Shown in pieces: positions 7,118-16,474 of a stretch of DNA of 35,873 nt. The stretch is from positions 1 through 35,873 of the IMG/VR virus record IMGVR_UViG_3300043429_000072; one strand, written 5' to 3'. The DNA comes from a virus. Positions within the stretch are counted from its first letter, which is position 1; each line of letters starts with the position of its first letter. The notes below the pieces were generated by a model. It did not search any database and was not told the origin of the DNA. It saw only the letters and a list, made by a program, of their open reading frames with translations. Made by a program: the position numbers and the translations under genes.

Positions 7118-8712
7118 TAGTTTGCGCTTCCTAGTGGTATTACTGTGAACTCATTAAACTTTAGTGTCTGTTCGGGCATTTCAAGTGGGTCAAGTGTGAA
7201 GTCAATAAAGTCAGCAAAAGTACCACCGCTCCAGACATTATTAAAATCCGCTATTGTTGCAGCAGCATCCAGCTTTAACTGAGTATCACCCATTGAGTAA
7301 TTCGCAGATGCTATTCTAAATCTATTTTTGTTTGTATACTCAGTCACACCAAGTGTTTGACCAAAGCCTAGGCTCTGTGTAATTGTTCTTGATGTAGTTA
7401 CACGAGGACCACAGGCAGCTTGAGCAGCAGCAACCCCACGAGAACTAGAGATTGCCTTGCTGATAATAAATGGATTATCAATCGTGCTGGCAGCATCCCT
7501 AGATGTAAAGTCATTTGATGCTCCGGTCAAGAACTTTTCTTTTTGCTTATTGAAAAATACGCCAGTTCCAGTAAGCCAGAACGCAGGGTACTCCTCATCT
7601 CCAGAGGACTCAACGCCAATCTTGTAAGGCGCTAACCCTGTGCCACCGGCAGCAAGTTCGATTTCTGACACCGGCGGTGCAGTAACTGTTACCTCAACCT
7701 CACCTGGAACGCTAGTTAGATTTACCGATAGGTTTCCACCAAGCGCAACCCATTGGGTTGGTGATACCGGTAGGTTATCTGTTCCAACAATAACGTACTG
7801 ACCAGTCTTACCATTATATGGATTCGGATATACGATATCAATTGTAGAAACACAAACTGGCTGATTGATTGTTTCAAGAGTTGCATCCATTTTAAAGATT
7901 CTTGTTACTGTTTCGCCAGCCTCAACCTGCATTGGGTCATCGATGCTTGCTTTAAATGTCTTTGTCGGGTCTGCATTTTCTGCATAGTTCGACTCTTCAT
8001 AAAGCACCTTATCGACACCATAGACAGTATTATAGTTATAAACATCAACGCTCTTTGCGCTGTTAAATGTATCTACCTCGATTGATTCTGCAGTTGTCAA
8101 TCGTGAGAAATCTTTTACATCTGTCATGGCTTCACGGAAGTGAAGATTGTCCTCATCGATGTACATTTCAATTCCCTGAAATGTGGTATTGCTTGCACTG
8201 GTAACAGAGCATAGCATCTTAAGGTGGTCCCAGACATTTCCAACCCACCCAATATAGTTTACTGGAATAGTGGAAATCTTTGCGGCAAGTGCAGCATCAA
8301 TGATTGGCGTAATGCTAACCAAGCTACAGTAGTAAAGTATTGCACTGAGAACAGTCGCATTTGCGCCACCATGGGGAGATGCTGTCTTTTCTACATTTAG
8401 GCGAGACTGAATAGTATCACCCGTTACGGCAACAATGCCATCGCTAGATGATACTTTTTTTACGGTAAACTCTACCAAGCCATTGTCATCATCGAGTAAA
8501 CTAATTTTATTGTTAATCATTAGTTTGCTGTTGTGGTGATTTGTGCCAGGGTCAGTACCCTCTATACCACGAGCAGAAAAATTTACTTGGCCAGTTCCAC
8601 CGGCAGTATCAGATGGCTCTAGCGGTGTTACTTCCTCAGAGTACGAGTAACTAAAGATGCTTTTACCAACGATGTGACCATTGCCATCGTTGCTAACAAT
8701 TTTATAACCCAT
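7117..8712 (-). CDS. Minor tail protein, probable tail hub (Tal-like)
   Basis: The 531-residue protein is the third gene after the tape measure. In siphoviruses the first two genes after it usually encode the distal tail and tail-hub proteins; this one follows one such gene. It begins with a beta-rich segment (MGYKIVSNDGNGHIVGKS) and carries a WDHLKMLCSVT segment near residue 161, common in hub-like minor tail proteins of actinophages. A hub role is inferred from order and size. One base separates it from the preceding stop. Confidence 0.68.
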   Translation of the reverse strand: MGYKIVSNDGNGHIVGKSIFSYSYSEEVTPLEPSDTAGGTGQVNFSARGIEGTDPGTNHHNSKLMINNKISLLDDDNGLVEFTVKKVSSSDGIVAVTGDTIQSRLNVEKTASPHGGANATVLSAILYYCSLVSITPIIDAALAAKISTIPVNYIGWVGNVWDHLKMLCSVTSASNTTFQGIEMYIDEDNLHFREAMTDVKDFSRLTTAESIEVDTFNSAKSVDVYNYNTVYGVDKVLYEESNYAENADPTKTFKASIDDPMQVEAGETVTRIFKMDATLETINQPVCVSTIDIVYPNPYNGKTGQYVIVGTDNLPVSPTQWVALGGNLSVNLTSVPGEVEVTVTAPPVSEIELAAGGTGLAPYKIGVESSGDEEYPAFWLTGTGVFFNKQKEKFLTGASNDFTSRDAASTIDNPFIISKAISSSRGVAAAQAACGPRVTTSRTITQSLGFGQTLGVTEYTNKNRFRIASANYSMGDTQLKLDAAATIADFNNVWSGGTFADFIDFTLDPLEMPEQTLKFNEFTVIPLGSAN

Positions 8713-8713
8713 G

Positions 8714-9583
8714 CTACACCTCTACCCAAGTAGCTGACATACCAATCTGCCCATTGTTAATTGCCGATGAGTAGTAATCAATTGTCGGGCTTGCTGCAAA
8801 GTCAAGTCCAGTTGTTCCCTTACCTGCAATAAATCCACCAGCAGCAACGGATGCTGTAGTTGGAATGATTTGGGCAATCATTGCTGTAATGTTTACTGTA
8901 GATGCGGTGGTTGTTGCTAGGAAAATCTCAACACGTGAGTAAGTAGTCCCACTCACAATCGTATTGGTTCTTACTGTTCCGCCTGCTGTAATCTTAGTTG
9001 GATTAATTGCAGTGTCGGCAAGACCATCCGCACGCTTGTAGGGCACAATGCGGATACCGGTCGATGAACCAGCAGATGGGCCATGCCAGCCAAACGCAAG
9101 CTTGTATCCAGTTGGAATAATTAAAGTAATCTTGTCTTCGCTAATAAAGTCATCGGTAGTTACGTAGCTTGCGTACTTAACTGGGAACTGATTGTTTATT
9201 GCAGCAGCAGTAAAGGTTGGGTCAATATCTTCAGTAAGGGTTAGCCAGCCCTTTTCCGCAAGCATTGGCGCAGCCCAGTGTGGCGGCATTACGTTCTGGT
9301 CTGCCGCAAATGGGTCAACAAAGTAAAAAGGTCCATCGCCATAGAGCCCATCAGCAAAGTTCTTGATTGTCTGTAGTGAGGTGCTAAGGTCTGAGTCATT
9401 TAGAGAACCAACCCAGGTAGCATCGTACTGACGGTGAGATTGATTTGAACGGCGAACATAGGCACGACCATCTAGTAGCTGACTTCTGGTTCCCCAAGAG
9501 TTGCTTGATGCCTTCATGCCGGTAGCAGGAGCCTTAATCCAGGTCTGCTTATCTGCGGTGCCGAAATAAACTTGGCCTGCCAT
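8714..9583 (-). CDS. Minor tail protein, probable distal tail (Dit-like)
   Basis: This 289-residue protein follows the tape measure directly, sharing one base with its stop (TAATG). It contains FADGLYGDGPFYFVDPFAAD, which matches a conserved stretch in first minor tail proteins of actinophages. The C-terminal half is beta-rich and looks like a carbohydrate-binding-type domain. Position and the YGDGPFYFVDPF motif support a distal tail protein that joins the tube to the tip. No detailed homology is claimed. Confidence 0.72.
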   Translation of the reverse strand: MAGQVYFGTADKQTWIKAPATGMKASSNSWGTRSQLLDGRAYVRRSNQSHRQYDATWVGSLNDSDLSTSLQTIKNFADGLYGDGPFYFVDPFAADQNVMPPHWAAPMLAEKGWLTLTEDIDPTFTAAAINNQFPVKYASYVTTDDFISEDKITLIIPTGYKLAFGWHGPSAGSSTGIRIVPYKRADGLADTAINPTKITAGGTVRTNTIVSGTTYSRVEIFLATTTASTVNITAMIAQIIPTTASVAAGGFIAGKGTTGLDFAASPTIDYYSSAINNGQIGMSATWVEV

Positions 9584-12500
9584 TAGTTAGAGCCTCTCTG
9601 TGCCAGCAGAACATTGCCAGCATTAGCGGTTGTTGCAATCTTAGTGCTATCTGCGTATAGGTTAACTGGTCGCTCGATAGCTGCACGAAGTAGTGCTCGG
9701 TCATCTGGTGATAAGTATACCATATTAGAAGACTGACCGGTCTGTACGGTGCTAAGACCAGCAGGAACAGAACTTGATGGTCGCATGTTATTTAGCGAGT
9801 TCATAAACTCAACACCATATGTCTTAACAGCAGCAGCACTCATTACGAACTCACCATTAGAAAGCTGTGCCGGGATACTGTCGCTAGTTGATGTACCAGG
9901 ACCAGTTACATAACCACCGCTTGCGGCAAGCAGCTTCTTAGTGCTTACAGAAAGGTTAACCGGTGCAGACTTTGCTGTTATTGTAGGTGCCTTAGTGGTG
10001 CTAGGTGCAGCCTGGCTTTCATAAACGCTTACATATCGAGTAGTAATTGTTACGGTCTTACCCGTAATGCTATTGATGTTGGACTTAAGGGCATTAACAT
10101 CGGCATTTGCAGTCTTGGTGTCAACGTTAATTTTTGGCACCTTTTTAATTGCTGTTGTAAGGTCGGTCTTAATCCTACCGGCGAGCAAGGCAGCTTCCTT
10201 TTCAGATAGGCCAGCCTGAATTGCTTGGTCGTAGTAGAGCTTTGTCTGCTCGTTAACCCAAACACCCATCTCTGTCTTGGTCTTATTCCCCTCAGCAAGC
10301 ATACGGCTAAATGCTCCGTAGATATTGTTAGCCTGAGACTCAAGAGTATTCAGCAACATAAGCTGAGACTCTGCTGTGGTTGGAGTAAGCGCCTGCTGAG
10401 CTTCCTGCATATTTGCAGTCTTCTCATTGATTGAGGTCTGTGCCTTATCAATCTCTGCACGAATCTTATTCGCACGAAGTGTGTCACCATACTTGATGGC
10501 AATTCCAAGCTGATACTCAAGCACTGCCTTATCTGCAGTTAGCAAATCAATCTCTGCTTTAATCTTACTAATCTGCTCACGTGCTTCACTTGCACGCTTA
10601 GCCATTTCTTCATAGCCAGCAGCAAGTTCCAGGTTAGCTTTGCGGCCAGCAATAGTAGATGCAAACAAAGCACTAAGTCTATTCTGTAGATTAGATGCCG
10701 CTTCGCTAACTGCAAGAAGAGAGCCATCACCAACTGAATCAAGTGCTGCAACAAATTGCTTTACCTGACTTGCGGATGCCTTAGCAGTAACACCAAGTTT
10801 TCCTAGTTCTTTGTCAATTAGCTTGATTGCTGATGCAGGAGCACCGATATCCTGAAGAGCTTTTTTTAGAGAGGCAAGGCTAGTTGCAAATACTTTTACG
10901 TCACCATTTGACTTAACTGCAAGTTCATCGATAACACCGATTAATGAGTCAATGTTTTCACGGCCACCTTCAGAGAATGATGTGAATGCATTTCCATTAT
11001 CTGCCATTGAATCTCCAAGCCCCTTGAGTGAGTCTTGTAGATTGTTTAAGTTTGTTGTACCCTTAAAGGTTTTTTCAATCTGGTCTTGTAGTTTCTCAAG
11101 AGCAGTCTTTGCTCTGCCGGAAGACTTTTCAACCTTAGTAAGGCCATCTGTCAATGAGCCAGTTGCAAGTGGAACGAATGGGCCAAGCTTGCTTAGCTTA
11201 GGCACAAGACCATCAAGCACTGTGCCAATATACTCCATGCCCTCAGCGGTCATTAGACCCTGGGCCTGCATTGAAGCCATCAAGCTATTTATGTCAGAAT
11301 AAATCTGGTCAGCGTTTGAGCCACCACGAGCAACGATTGCATCAATGACACCCTCAAGGGCGGACATGTTCTGACGGCCCTTCTCGCTAAAGATATCAAA
11401 ACCCTTGCCGTTGTCCTTTAGAGATTTTCCTAGGTCAAACAGCGAATCTTCAACAGCACGATTAGCATTAGGTAGCTTCTTCATGTTGTCAACAAGTTCT
11501 TTAATTGCAGAGGCAAGCTCGTCAACGGTTGGGGCAGCATCGCCCATCTCGTCTTTCATATCCTTTGTGCCATCTGCGGCATCTTGTGACTTGTTAAAGA
11601 AGTCAATAGTTGCCTCTGTCAAGAAGCCAACAGCAAGAAGTGCTAGACCAATTGGGCCCATAGCAGCCTGCATGACACGCAAGCCAACTGCTGCTGCACG
11701 AGCGCCTACTCCGGTCGCAGTAAGGCCAGTACCGGCAACAACACCAGCTGCTCCAGTTTTAGCTAGGCTCGCTGCAGCAACATCAGATGATACCTTTACT
11801 CCAGAGAGTGCAGTAATTAGACCAGCCAAGCGACCGGCCAAGCCCATATCAAGTGCCTTAGCTGCTGCCACTCTAAATGCAAGGAAGCCACCAACGCCAA
11901 CCATCAGGGCGGCTGCAACTGCTGTTACTATAGCAGCAAGAGCAACAAGTGCACTTACCATGCTAAGAATAATCTGACCGACCGTAGAGTTCTCGACCAG
12001 TTTTCTTAGGCCATCATTAAGTAATGTGATGCTGTCAATAATTACACCCATAACAGCAAGAGCTGGTGCTCCTCCGGACATTGCAGCAAATAGGTTATCA
12101 AATGAGCTCTTCATCATTTCTAGCTTGCTTGCAACATCGTCAAGAGTCTTAGCAAATGATGCGTCTAGGAAAGTTCCGGTATCCATTGATGAGATAGCAT
12201 CAGCAATTTGCTGTCCAGCAAACTCAGCACTGTTACCAAGTGCAGTCAGGCCCTTCGATGTTCTAATACCATCTAGTCCAAGCTTTTCTAGTGCAGCCCC
12301 TGCATCTGTGTTACCAAGCCCAGCAATGAATGACTGGAATGCAGCACTTGCTCCACCGCCAGTCTTGTCTCCCCACTGGGTAACAAAGTCTGCTGCAGTT
12401 GTTCCTGCAACCTGAGAAAAAATCTTTAGCTTTTCACTGCCCTCGCCAGTGGTCTCATTAAAGCTGCGAACGGCAGCATCAATTGCCTGGAATGTTGGGA

Positions 12501-13611
12501 TAAGAACACCACGAGCCTCTTCTGGGCTAATTGAAAGTGATGCCATTGCAGACGAAAGACCGATTACTTCAGCAGCAGAGAAACCAGCGGCACTTGCTAC
12601 TGCAGCAATCTGCTTAGCGGTGCTTAGGATTTGTTCTTCTGTGGAGGCAGATGTGTTACCCACAAATGCAATTGCTGAGCCGAGCTTATTAAAATCGCTA
12701 GGCATAACCTTAAGCGTGGTTGCAAGTTTACCAAATGCTAATGAGGCATTCTCAACACTAACACCAGTGACCGCAGAGAACTTAGCAACTACACTTGTAA
12801 ACTTGCCGATGTCTTCGGTGCCAATACCCAGCTGGGCACCAAGCATACCAATCTTAGCAAGCTCATCAAATGTTTTTGGAATCTGAGTGCTCAGGGTTAA
12901 AAGTTCTGAACGCAGGGCAGCTATTGGACCGGCACCGACACCAACCTGAGTCTTTTCAATCTGAGAGAACGCCTTTTGCTGGGCAATGGCTACGCCAATA
13001 GTTGCCTGATTATATGCAATGAATCCACGAGAAGCGTTTTGTAGTCCAGCAGCAACGTCATAGAGTGCATACCTCAAAGAAATTGAGGTATTAATCATGT
13101 TCTGATTTTCCCGGGCTAGAGCCTTCTGGGTGGCAATCAGTTTCTTTTCTTCAGTATTAGTCTCGTTTAGAGCTTTTCTGATTTCAGCATTAGCATACTT
13201 TACGGCATCTGCATTCTGCTTGTTGCCCTTATTGGACTCAGCAAATGCCTGCTTTTCAGCAAGTGACATTTCATCAATTGCTTTTTTCTGTTCTTTGTAA
13301 AGTGCTGTCTTAGTTACGTTACCAAGATTATCAGCAAACTCAATTGGCTTCTGAGTCCCCAGGATATTCTCACGTGGGGTGACATTCTTCTTAGTTGCAA
13401 GACGGTCAAGCTGAGCAAGTAGTTTTTCAGCATCCTTGATAGACTGCTTGAAGGCATCGCCCATGACACCGGTAGTAGGAAGTGCCTTTAGTGCCTTACG
13501 GATTGATTCCGCCATTACACCAAAGTCACCCTTGGCATCCTTGAGCGACTTCTTTAGTCCATCAACGTTTGCTGTTAGGAGTATTCTTAGCTCTTGCTGG
13601 TTCTGTGCCAA
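9583..13611 (-). CDS. Tape measure protein
   Basis: At 1342 residues this is the longest gene here. It is largely helical, with hydrophobic stretches around residues 510-580 and 650-680. It ends with GGYVTGPGTSTSDSIPAQLS followed by NGEFVMSAAAV, a C-terminal motif common to tape measure proteins of actinophages. It sets tail length and helps DNA entry; at about 0.15 nm per residue it predicts a tail near 200 nm (inference). The start is a TTG with a modest GGCGG site 8 bases upstream; no ATG lies nearby. It follows the two chaperone frames by 36 bases, as expected. An internal repeat is described in the findings. Confidence 0.93.
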   Translation of the reverse strand: MAQNQQELRILLTANVDGLKKSLKDAKGDFGVMAESIRKALKALPTTGVMGDAFKQSIKDAEKLLAQLDRLATKKNVTPRENILGTQKPIEFADNLGNVTKTALYKEQKKAIDEMSLAEKQAFAESNKGNKQNADAVKYANAEIRKALNETNTEEKKLIATQKALARENQNMINTSISLRYALYDVAAGLQNASRGFIAYNQATIGVAIAQQKAFSQIEKTQVGVGAGPIAALRSELLTLSTQIPKTFDELAKIGMLGAQLGIGTEDIGKFTSVVAKFSAVTGVSVENASLAFGKLATTLKVMPSDFNKLGSAIAFVGNTSASTEEQILSTAKQIAAVASAAGFSAAEVIGLSSAMASLSISPEEARGVLIPTFQAIDAAVRSFNETTGEGSEKLKIFSQVAGTTAADFVTQWGDKTGGGASAAFQSFIAGLGNTDAGAALEKLGLDGIRTSKGLTALGNSAEFAGQQIADAISSMDTGTFLDASFAKTLDDVASKLEMMKSSFDNLFAAMSGGAPALAVMGVIIDSITLLNDGLRKLVENSTVGQIILSMVSALVALAAIVTAVAAALMVGVGGFLAFRVAAAKALDMGLAGRLAGLITALSGVKVSSDVAAASLAKTGAAGVVAGTGLTATGVGARAAAVGLRVMQAAMGPIGLALLAVGFLTEATIDFFNKSQDAADGTKDMKDEMGDAAPTVDELASAIKELVDNMKKLPNANRAVEDSLFDLGKSLKDNGKGFDIFSEKGRQNMSALEGVIDAIVARGGSNADQIYSDINSLMASMQAQGLMTAEGMEYIGTVLDGLVPKLSKLGPFVPLATGSLTDGLTKVEKSSGRAKTALEKLQDQIEKTFKGTTNLNNLQDSLKGLGDSMADNGNAFTSFSEGGRENIDSLIGVIDELAVKSNGDVKVFATSLASLKKALQDIGAPASAIKLIDKELGKLGVTAKASASQVKQFVAALDSVGDGSLLAVSEAASNLQNRLSALFASTIAGRKANLELAAGYEEMAKRASEAREQISKIKAEIDLLTADKAVLEYQLGIAIKYGDTLRANKIRAEIDKAQTSINEKTANMQEAQQALTPTTAESQLMLLNTLESQANNIYGAFSRMLAEGNKTKTEMGVWVNEQTKLYYDQAIQAGLSEKEAALLAGRIKTDLTTAIKKVPKINVDTKTANADVNALKSNINSITGKTVTITTRYVSVYESQAAPSTTKAPTITAKSAPVNLSVSTKKLLAASGGYVTGPGTSTSDSIPAQLSNGEFVMSAAAVKTYGVEFMNSLNNMRPSSSVPAGLSTVQTGQSSNMVYLSPDDRALLRAAIERPVNLYADSTKIATTANAGNVLLAQRGSN

Positions 13612-13646
13612 AACCTATACCGCCATATCCTATAAAGTCCTTTTTA

Positions 13647-14066
13647 TCATTCTATCTTATCTGATAGGCCTTGATAGTAAGATTTCCTTGTAGGCATTGG
13701 GCTATCGTCATAAGTATAAGGCAAGATGTACGGCAACTCACCATAGCTCTTCTTGCTAGACTTGCTCTTTTCCTTTTTCTCTTGCCACTTTTCCATCTCA
13801 GCAGATGCATGGCAAACGCTAGTCTTTACCTTAAAGCCAACATGGGTAGCAGCATCATTACGACAAATCCAGATAGGGTTTCCGCATTTACCACAGGTCT
13901 CATCTTCTAGAATCTGGAGAGCCTCAACAAGCATGAAGTCAAACTTGTTCCATGGGTCAGTCGGCTGTTCGTGAAACAGCATAGCAACCGGTCTTATTCC
14001 TGCACGAAGGGCCGCCTTTATCTTCACGACATACTGGCGGTTATATTCCCAGGTCAGGACTTCGGT
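13647..14066 (-). CDS. Tail assembly chaperone, frameshift extension (gpT-like part)
   Basis: This frame has no strong start of its own; a GTG at 14027 exists, but the open frame reaches back to the slippery site at 14066-14072. Read by a -1 shift it continues the upstream chaperone as TEVLTWEYNRQYVVKIKAAL and on for 139 residues. A Cys cluster, CGKCGNPIWIC, follows, then a Lys/Glu-rich segment. In long-tailed phages the fused product, made in minor amounts, binds the tape measure and helps tail tube assembly. The fused protein would be about 330 residues. Confidence 0.82.
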   Translation of the reverse strand, partial: TEVLTWEYNRQYVVKIKAALRAGIRPVAMLFHEQPTDPWNKFDFMLVEALQILEDETCGKCGNPIWICRNDAATHVGFKVKTSVCHASAEMEKWQEKKEKSKSSKKSYGELPYILPYTYDDSPMPTRKSYYQGLSDKIE

Positions 14067-14638
14067 AAAAAACCCGCATCAGTCAGACCCTTAAAGTAGC
14101 CTGTCGCAAGGGTAAGTTTTTGCATTGTTTCAGTAAGTGCTGACCAGGCTTCAATCGGAAAGCTGCCTCGCCACTTCTTAGCGTCTTCAATAGTAAATAC
14201 AGAGTCATCTACATTACCATCTGCATCTTCAACCTTAAAGACATTCGATGCGATTAGCGCACAGAAGTAGTCAATAATCCAAGCATCTTCGTCTGGATTG
14301 TTTTTGTTTGCCTCTTGTGCCTGCTTCTCAATAAGCTCGATGGCGCTCTGGTCAATTCCACGCATGTGGAAGACTAGCTTTGACTTCAGTATTTCTGCCT
14401 TTAGGGCATCTGCCTCGGCCTCTAGCCTGACAAGTTCTTCTGGGTTTACTGTGGATGCTAACTCATCAGATAGTTTTGATAGTTTATATCCAGCATCGGA
14501 GTTTAGATAAACTTCTACGATGTCCTCTGGGTGACCCTGACCCTTGATTACTTCTTCTAGCTTGAAGGTGCCCTTAGATTGTGCACGCTCAACTAGGTCA
14601 ACTACTTCTTGTAGTTTCTCAGAATTGATTTCGCTCAT
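14054..14638 (-). CDS. Tail assembly chaperone (gpG-like)
   Basis: The 194-residue helical, acidic protein lies between the major tail protein and the tape measure, the fixed position of tail assembly chaperones. The start is ATG 14638 behind AAAGGCAACAA. Five codons before its stop the frame reads GGT TTT TTA, containing the -1 slippery heptamer TTTTTTA, so a share of ribosomes should enter the frame of the following extension. It acts on the tape measure during tail assembly and is not in the finished virion in known systems. Confidence 0.86.
   Translation of the reverse strand: MSEINSEKLQEVVDLVERAQSKGTFKLEEVIKGQGHPEDIVEVYLNSDAGYKLSKLSDELASTVNPEELVRLEAEADALKAEILKSKLVFHMRGIDQSAIELIEKQAQEANKNNPDEDAWIIDYFCALIASNVFKVEDADGNVDDSVFTIEDAKKWRGSFPIEAWSALTETMQKLTLATGYFKGLTDAGFLPKS
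14066..14072 (-). other. Programmed -1 frameshift site (TTTTTTA)
   Basis: On the minus strand the zero frame reads T TTT TTA, an ideal X XXY YYZ heptamer. After a one-base slip the next codon is ACC and the frame joins exactly that of the downstream open frame; I checked both registers. The site lies at the end of the first chaperone, just before its stop. No clear stimulatory stem was found by eye downstream. Confidence 0.85.
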
Positions 14639-14667
14639 TTGTTGCCTTTCGCCTATTTATACGCCAT

Positions 14668-14717
14668 TTTAAAAATAAGGCCGAGGAGGGTAAATGGGCG
14701 CAAAACCCTCCCCGGCC
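14668..14717 (-). terminator. Intrinsic terminator after the major tail protein
   Basis: On the minus strand an inverted repeat (14679-14691 against 14705-14717, with one A-C mismatch inside GGCCG/CGGCC and a perfect GGAGGGT/ACCCTCC inner part) is followed by TTATTTTTAAAA. It sits between the major tail protein and the chaperone genes. It probably reduces, rather than abolishes, transcription into the tail assembly genes, which are needed in smaller amounts. Confidence 0.82.
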
Positions 14718-14727
14718 AGTCTATTTA

Positions 14728-15804
14728 CTAGTCAGCGATAACAGTAGAGTTTACAGCCAACTTGCCCTGAGGCTGGAAGTTAACCATGAACTTAACTGAG
14801 TCTTCACCTTCGGTGTTATCCATGAAAGCGTCAGCGATAAACTTGAATACGTTTACCTTCTGGCCAGCTGCAACTGCAGTAGTTGCTGGAATACCAATAC
14901 GTGTAACTAGGTAACCCTGTGGGCGGGTGCCGTCAGTTGCAGCCTTGAAAGCAGCAAATGCATCAGCATACGCACCAGTGGTCTCTGATGTGATACCACG
15001 GAAGAAGGTTAGTGAGCCAGTGAACTGGGCAAAGCCACGCTCCTGTACAGCACCTTCGTCAACAATTCCACGGTCATCAATCTTGTTTGAGTCAGTTGCA
15101 CCTAGGTCGTAACCATCCCACGCAATTGCTGAGGTTAGGTCTAGCCCAAGGCCAATCTGGTAGTCGGTTGGTGCAGATAGGAACTGCTCTTCATCAGTGA
15201 TGTCATCAGCAGCAACCCAGTAAACTTTAATCTTACCGTTTGACTGTGACTTGGTACCAACGGTTGCAGCAAGAGCTGGACCTGCGCCTGCAGTTCCGGC
15301 AGCAACAGCAACGTTAACCTTTACTTCACCAGTGGTCAAGAAGCGAGCACCAATGCGAAGCATCTCACCGTCACCCATAAGGTCAACAGGGAAGTCGGTC
15401 TTTACACCGTAGATGCTGATTTCGTCACCAGCAGCAAATGCTGCATCGTGAGTCTTACCAACACGCTTGATTAGGTAGTACTTAACGTCAGCAGCAGCGA
15501 ATAGGTCACGGAACTTGTTGTAAACCGAGGTAGCTGTAGCATCTGCGTCACGGAAGCCATCTAGAGATGCTTCGTAGTTGTAGTAGGTTGGGGTTGAAAC
15601 CGATGCGTTGTCAACGACAGCCAATGAGGTGTCAGTTGCAGAGTCGGTCATGTTTAGGGTATAGTCGTCTGTAACAGCTGGAGAGATGTTGAAGACCTTA
15701 GTAGCATTGGTGATTTCAGTCAGCGTTGGGGCTGTCCAGTCAGCAAATGCGTCTGCAGTCGCAACATAAATACCAACGTTAGGGCGAAGCATCTTTGTAG
15801 ACAT
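14728..15804 (-). CDS. Major tail protein
   Basis: The 358-residue protein is upstream of the tail assembly chaperones, the standard position for the tail tube subunit. It is rich in Ala, Thr, Asp and Val and beta-strand-like, with a YNYEASLDGF segment near residue 74 and FQPQGKLAVNSTVIAD at the end, typical of actinophage tail tube proteins. A strong terminator follows, as expected for a gene expressed at a high level. Three bases separate it from the small gene upstream. The length is larger than a minimal tube protein, so an extra surface domain is likely. Confidence 0.85.
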   Translation of the reverse strand: MSTKMLRPNVGIYVATADAFADWTAPTLTEITNATKVFNISPAVTDDYTLNMTDSATDTSLAVVDNASVSTPTYYNYEASLDGFRDADATATSVYNKFRDLFAAADVKYYLIKRVGKTHDAAFAAGDEISIYGVKTDFPVDLMGDGEMLRIGARFLTTGEVKVNVAVAAGTAGAGPALAATVGTKSQSNGKIKVYWVAADDITDEEQFLSAPTDYQIGLGLDLTSAIAWDGYDLGATDSNKIDDRGIVDEGAVQERGFAQFTGSLTFFRGITSETTGAYADAFAAFKAATDGTRPQGYLVTRIGIPATTAVAAGQKVNVFKFIADAFMDNTEGEDSVKFMVNFQPQGKLAVNSTVIAD

Positions 15805-15807
15805 GCT

Positions 15808-16020
15808 TTATTCCTCGTTCTCTTCAATGTTGATTTCTGGCTCAGGCTCAATAGCCTCAACCACTGGAGCAGGCTGCTCCTTGATTTTTGTTTCTTTCTT
15901 TGGTGCAGCCTGAGCCTCGTCTGTTGCCAGAACAAGGTTCTTGCCCAAAACTGGGTGACCAATATAGTGGTCAGGAACGCTAACCGTGATACCGGTGCGC
16001 TTATTAGTAGCTAGAGCCAT
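15808..16020 (-). CDS. Small conserved protein upstream of major tail protein
   Basis: The product has 70 residues. Its first half (KRTGITVSVPDHYIGHPVLG, then KNLVL) matches a short protein that I recognise next to tail tube genes of several actinophages. The second half is a Glu/Pro-rich tail (PAPVVEAIEPEPE) that is likely disordered. The start is ATG 16020 behind GGAAGGATTCTA. It is coupled to the major tail protein by a 3-base gap. The function is unknown; a tail assembly role is likely from position. Confidence 0.6.
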   Translation of the reverse strand: MALATNKRTGITVSVPDHYIGHPVLGKNLVLATDEAQAAPKKETKIKEQPAPVVEAIEPEPEINIEENEE

Positions 16021-16046
16021 TAGAATCCTTCCATGCTATTTCTATT

Positions 16047-16472
16047 TTACCATACGGTGTTGACTGGGAACCTAAATGCGAGCTCAGCAACATAGCGATT
16101 TGAACGCTGATTTGCAAGGGTGAACGCCTGTCCACCACCAGATAGAACTAGCTCGCCAGCATCTGCTGGGATAAATCCAGCCAGCTTTAAGCGAACTTCA
16201 TTTGCAACTTGCCTAGCAGAACGCTCTGTTGGTCCAATGCAAAGAACAACAATGTATGATTCTTTGACATCGTATATGCTAGAGATGATTCCGCCATTAT
16301 TTAGAGAGTCATACATATCTGCAAATTCAACAACGATGTATGGAAGCAGGATACCGTTAGAGTCAAATGGTAGCTTTGAATCCTCAGGTGCAGCAGTCTC
16401 ATAGACAGACTGTGGTAATTCTCGCAGCTTAGCTGTGATTTCATCTTGTACTGCTAGTAAGTTTAGGCTCAT
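16047..16472 (-). CDS. Tail terminator protein
   Basis: The 141-residue protein is the last connector gene before the tail tube genes and has the size of siphovirus tail terminators. It shows a helical N-terminus (QDEITAKLRELPQSVYETA), a central LPYIVVEFADMY strand and a C-terminal RYVAELAFRFPVNTVW strand, in keeping with the ferredoxin-like fold of gpU-type proteins. Its role is to stop tube growth and present the surface that joins the head. The call rests on order, size and secondary structure pattern. Confidence 0.75.
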   Translation of the reverse strand: MSLNLLAVQDEITAKLRELPQSVYETAAPEDSKLPFDSNGILLPYIVVEFADMYDSLNNGGIISSIYDVKESYIVVLCIGPTERSARQVANEVRLKLAGFIPADAGELVLSGGGQAFTLANQRSNRYVAELAFRFPVNTVW

Positions 16473-16474
16473 AA

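Noticed and set aside
11405-12886. Long open frames on the plus strand opposite the tape measure gene
   Set aside because: Their products are low-complexity Ala/Ser/Pro-rich sequences without ribosome sites; they are antisense shadows of an Ala-rich helical gene.
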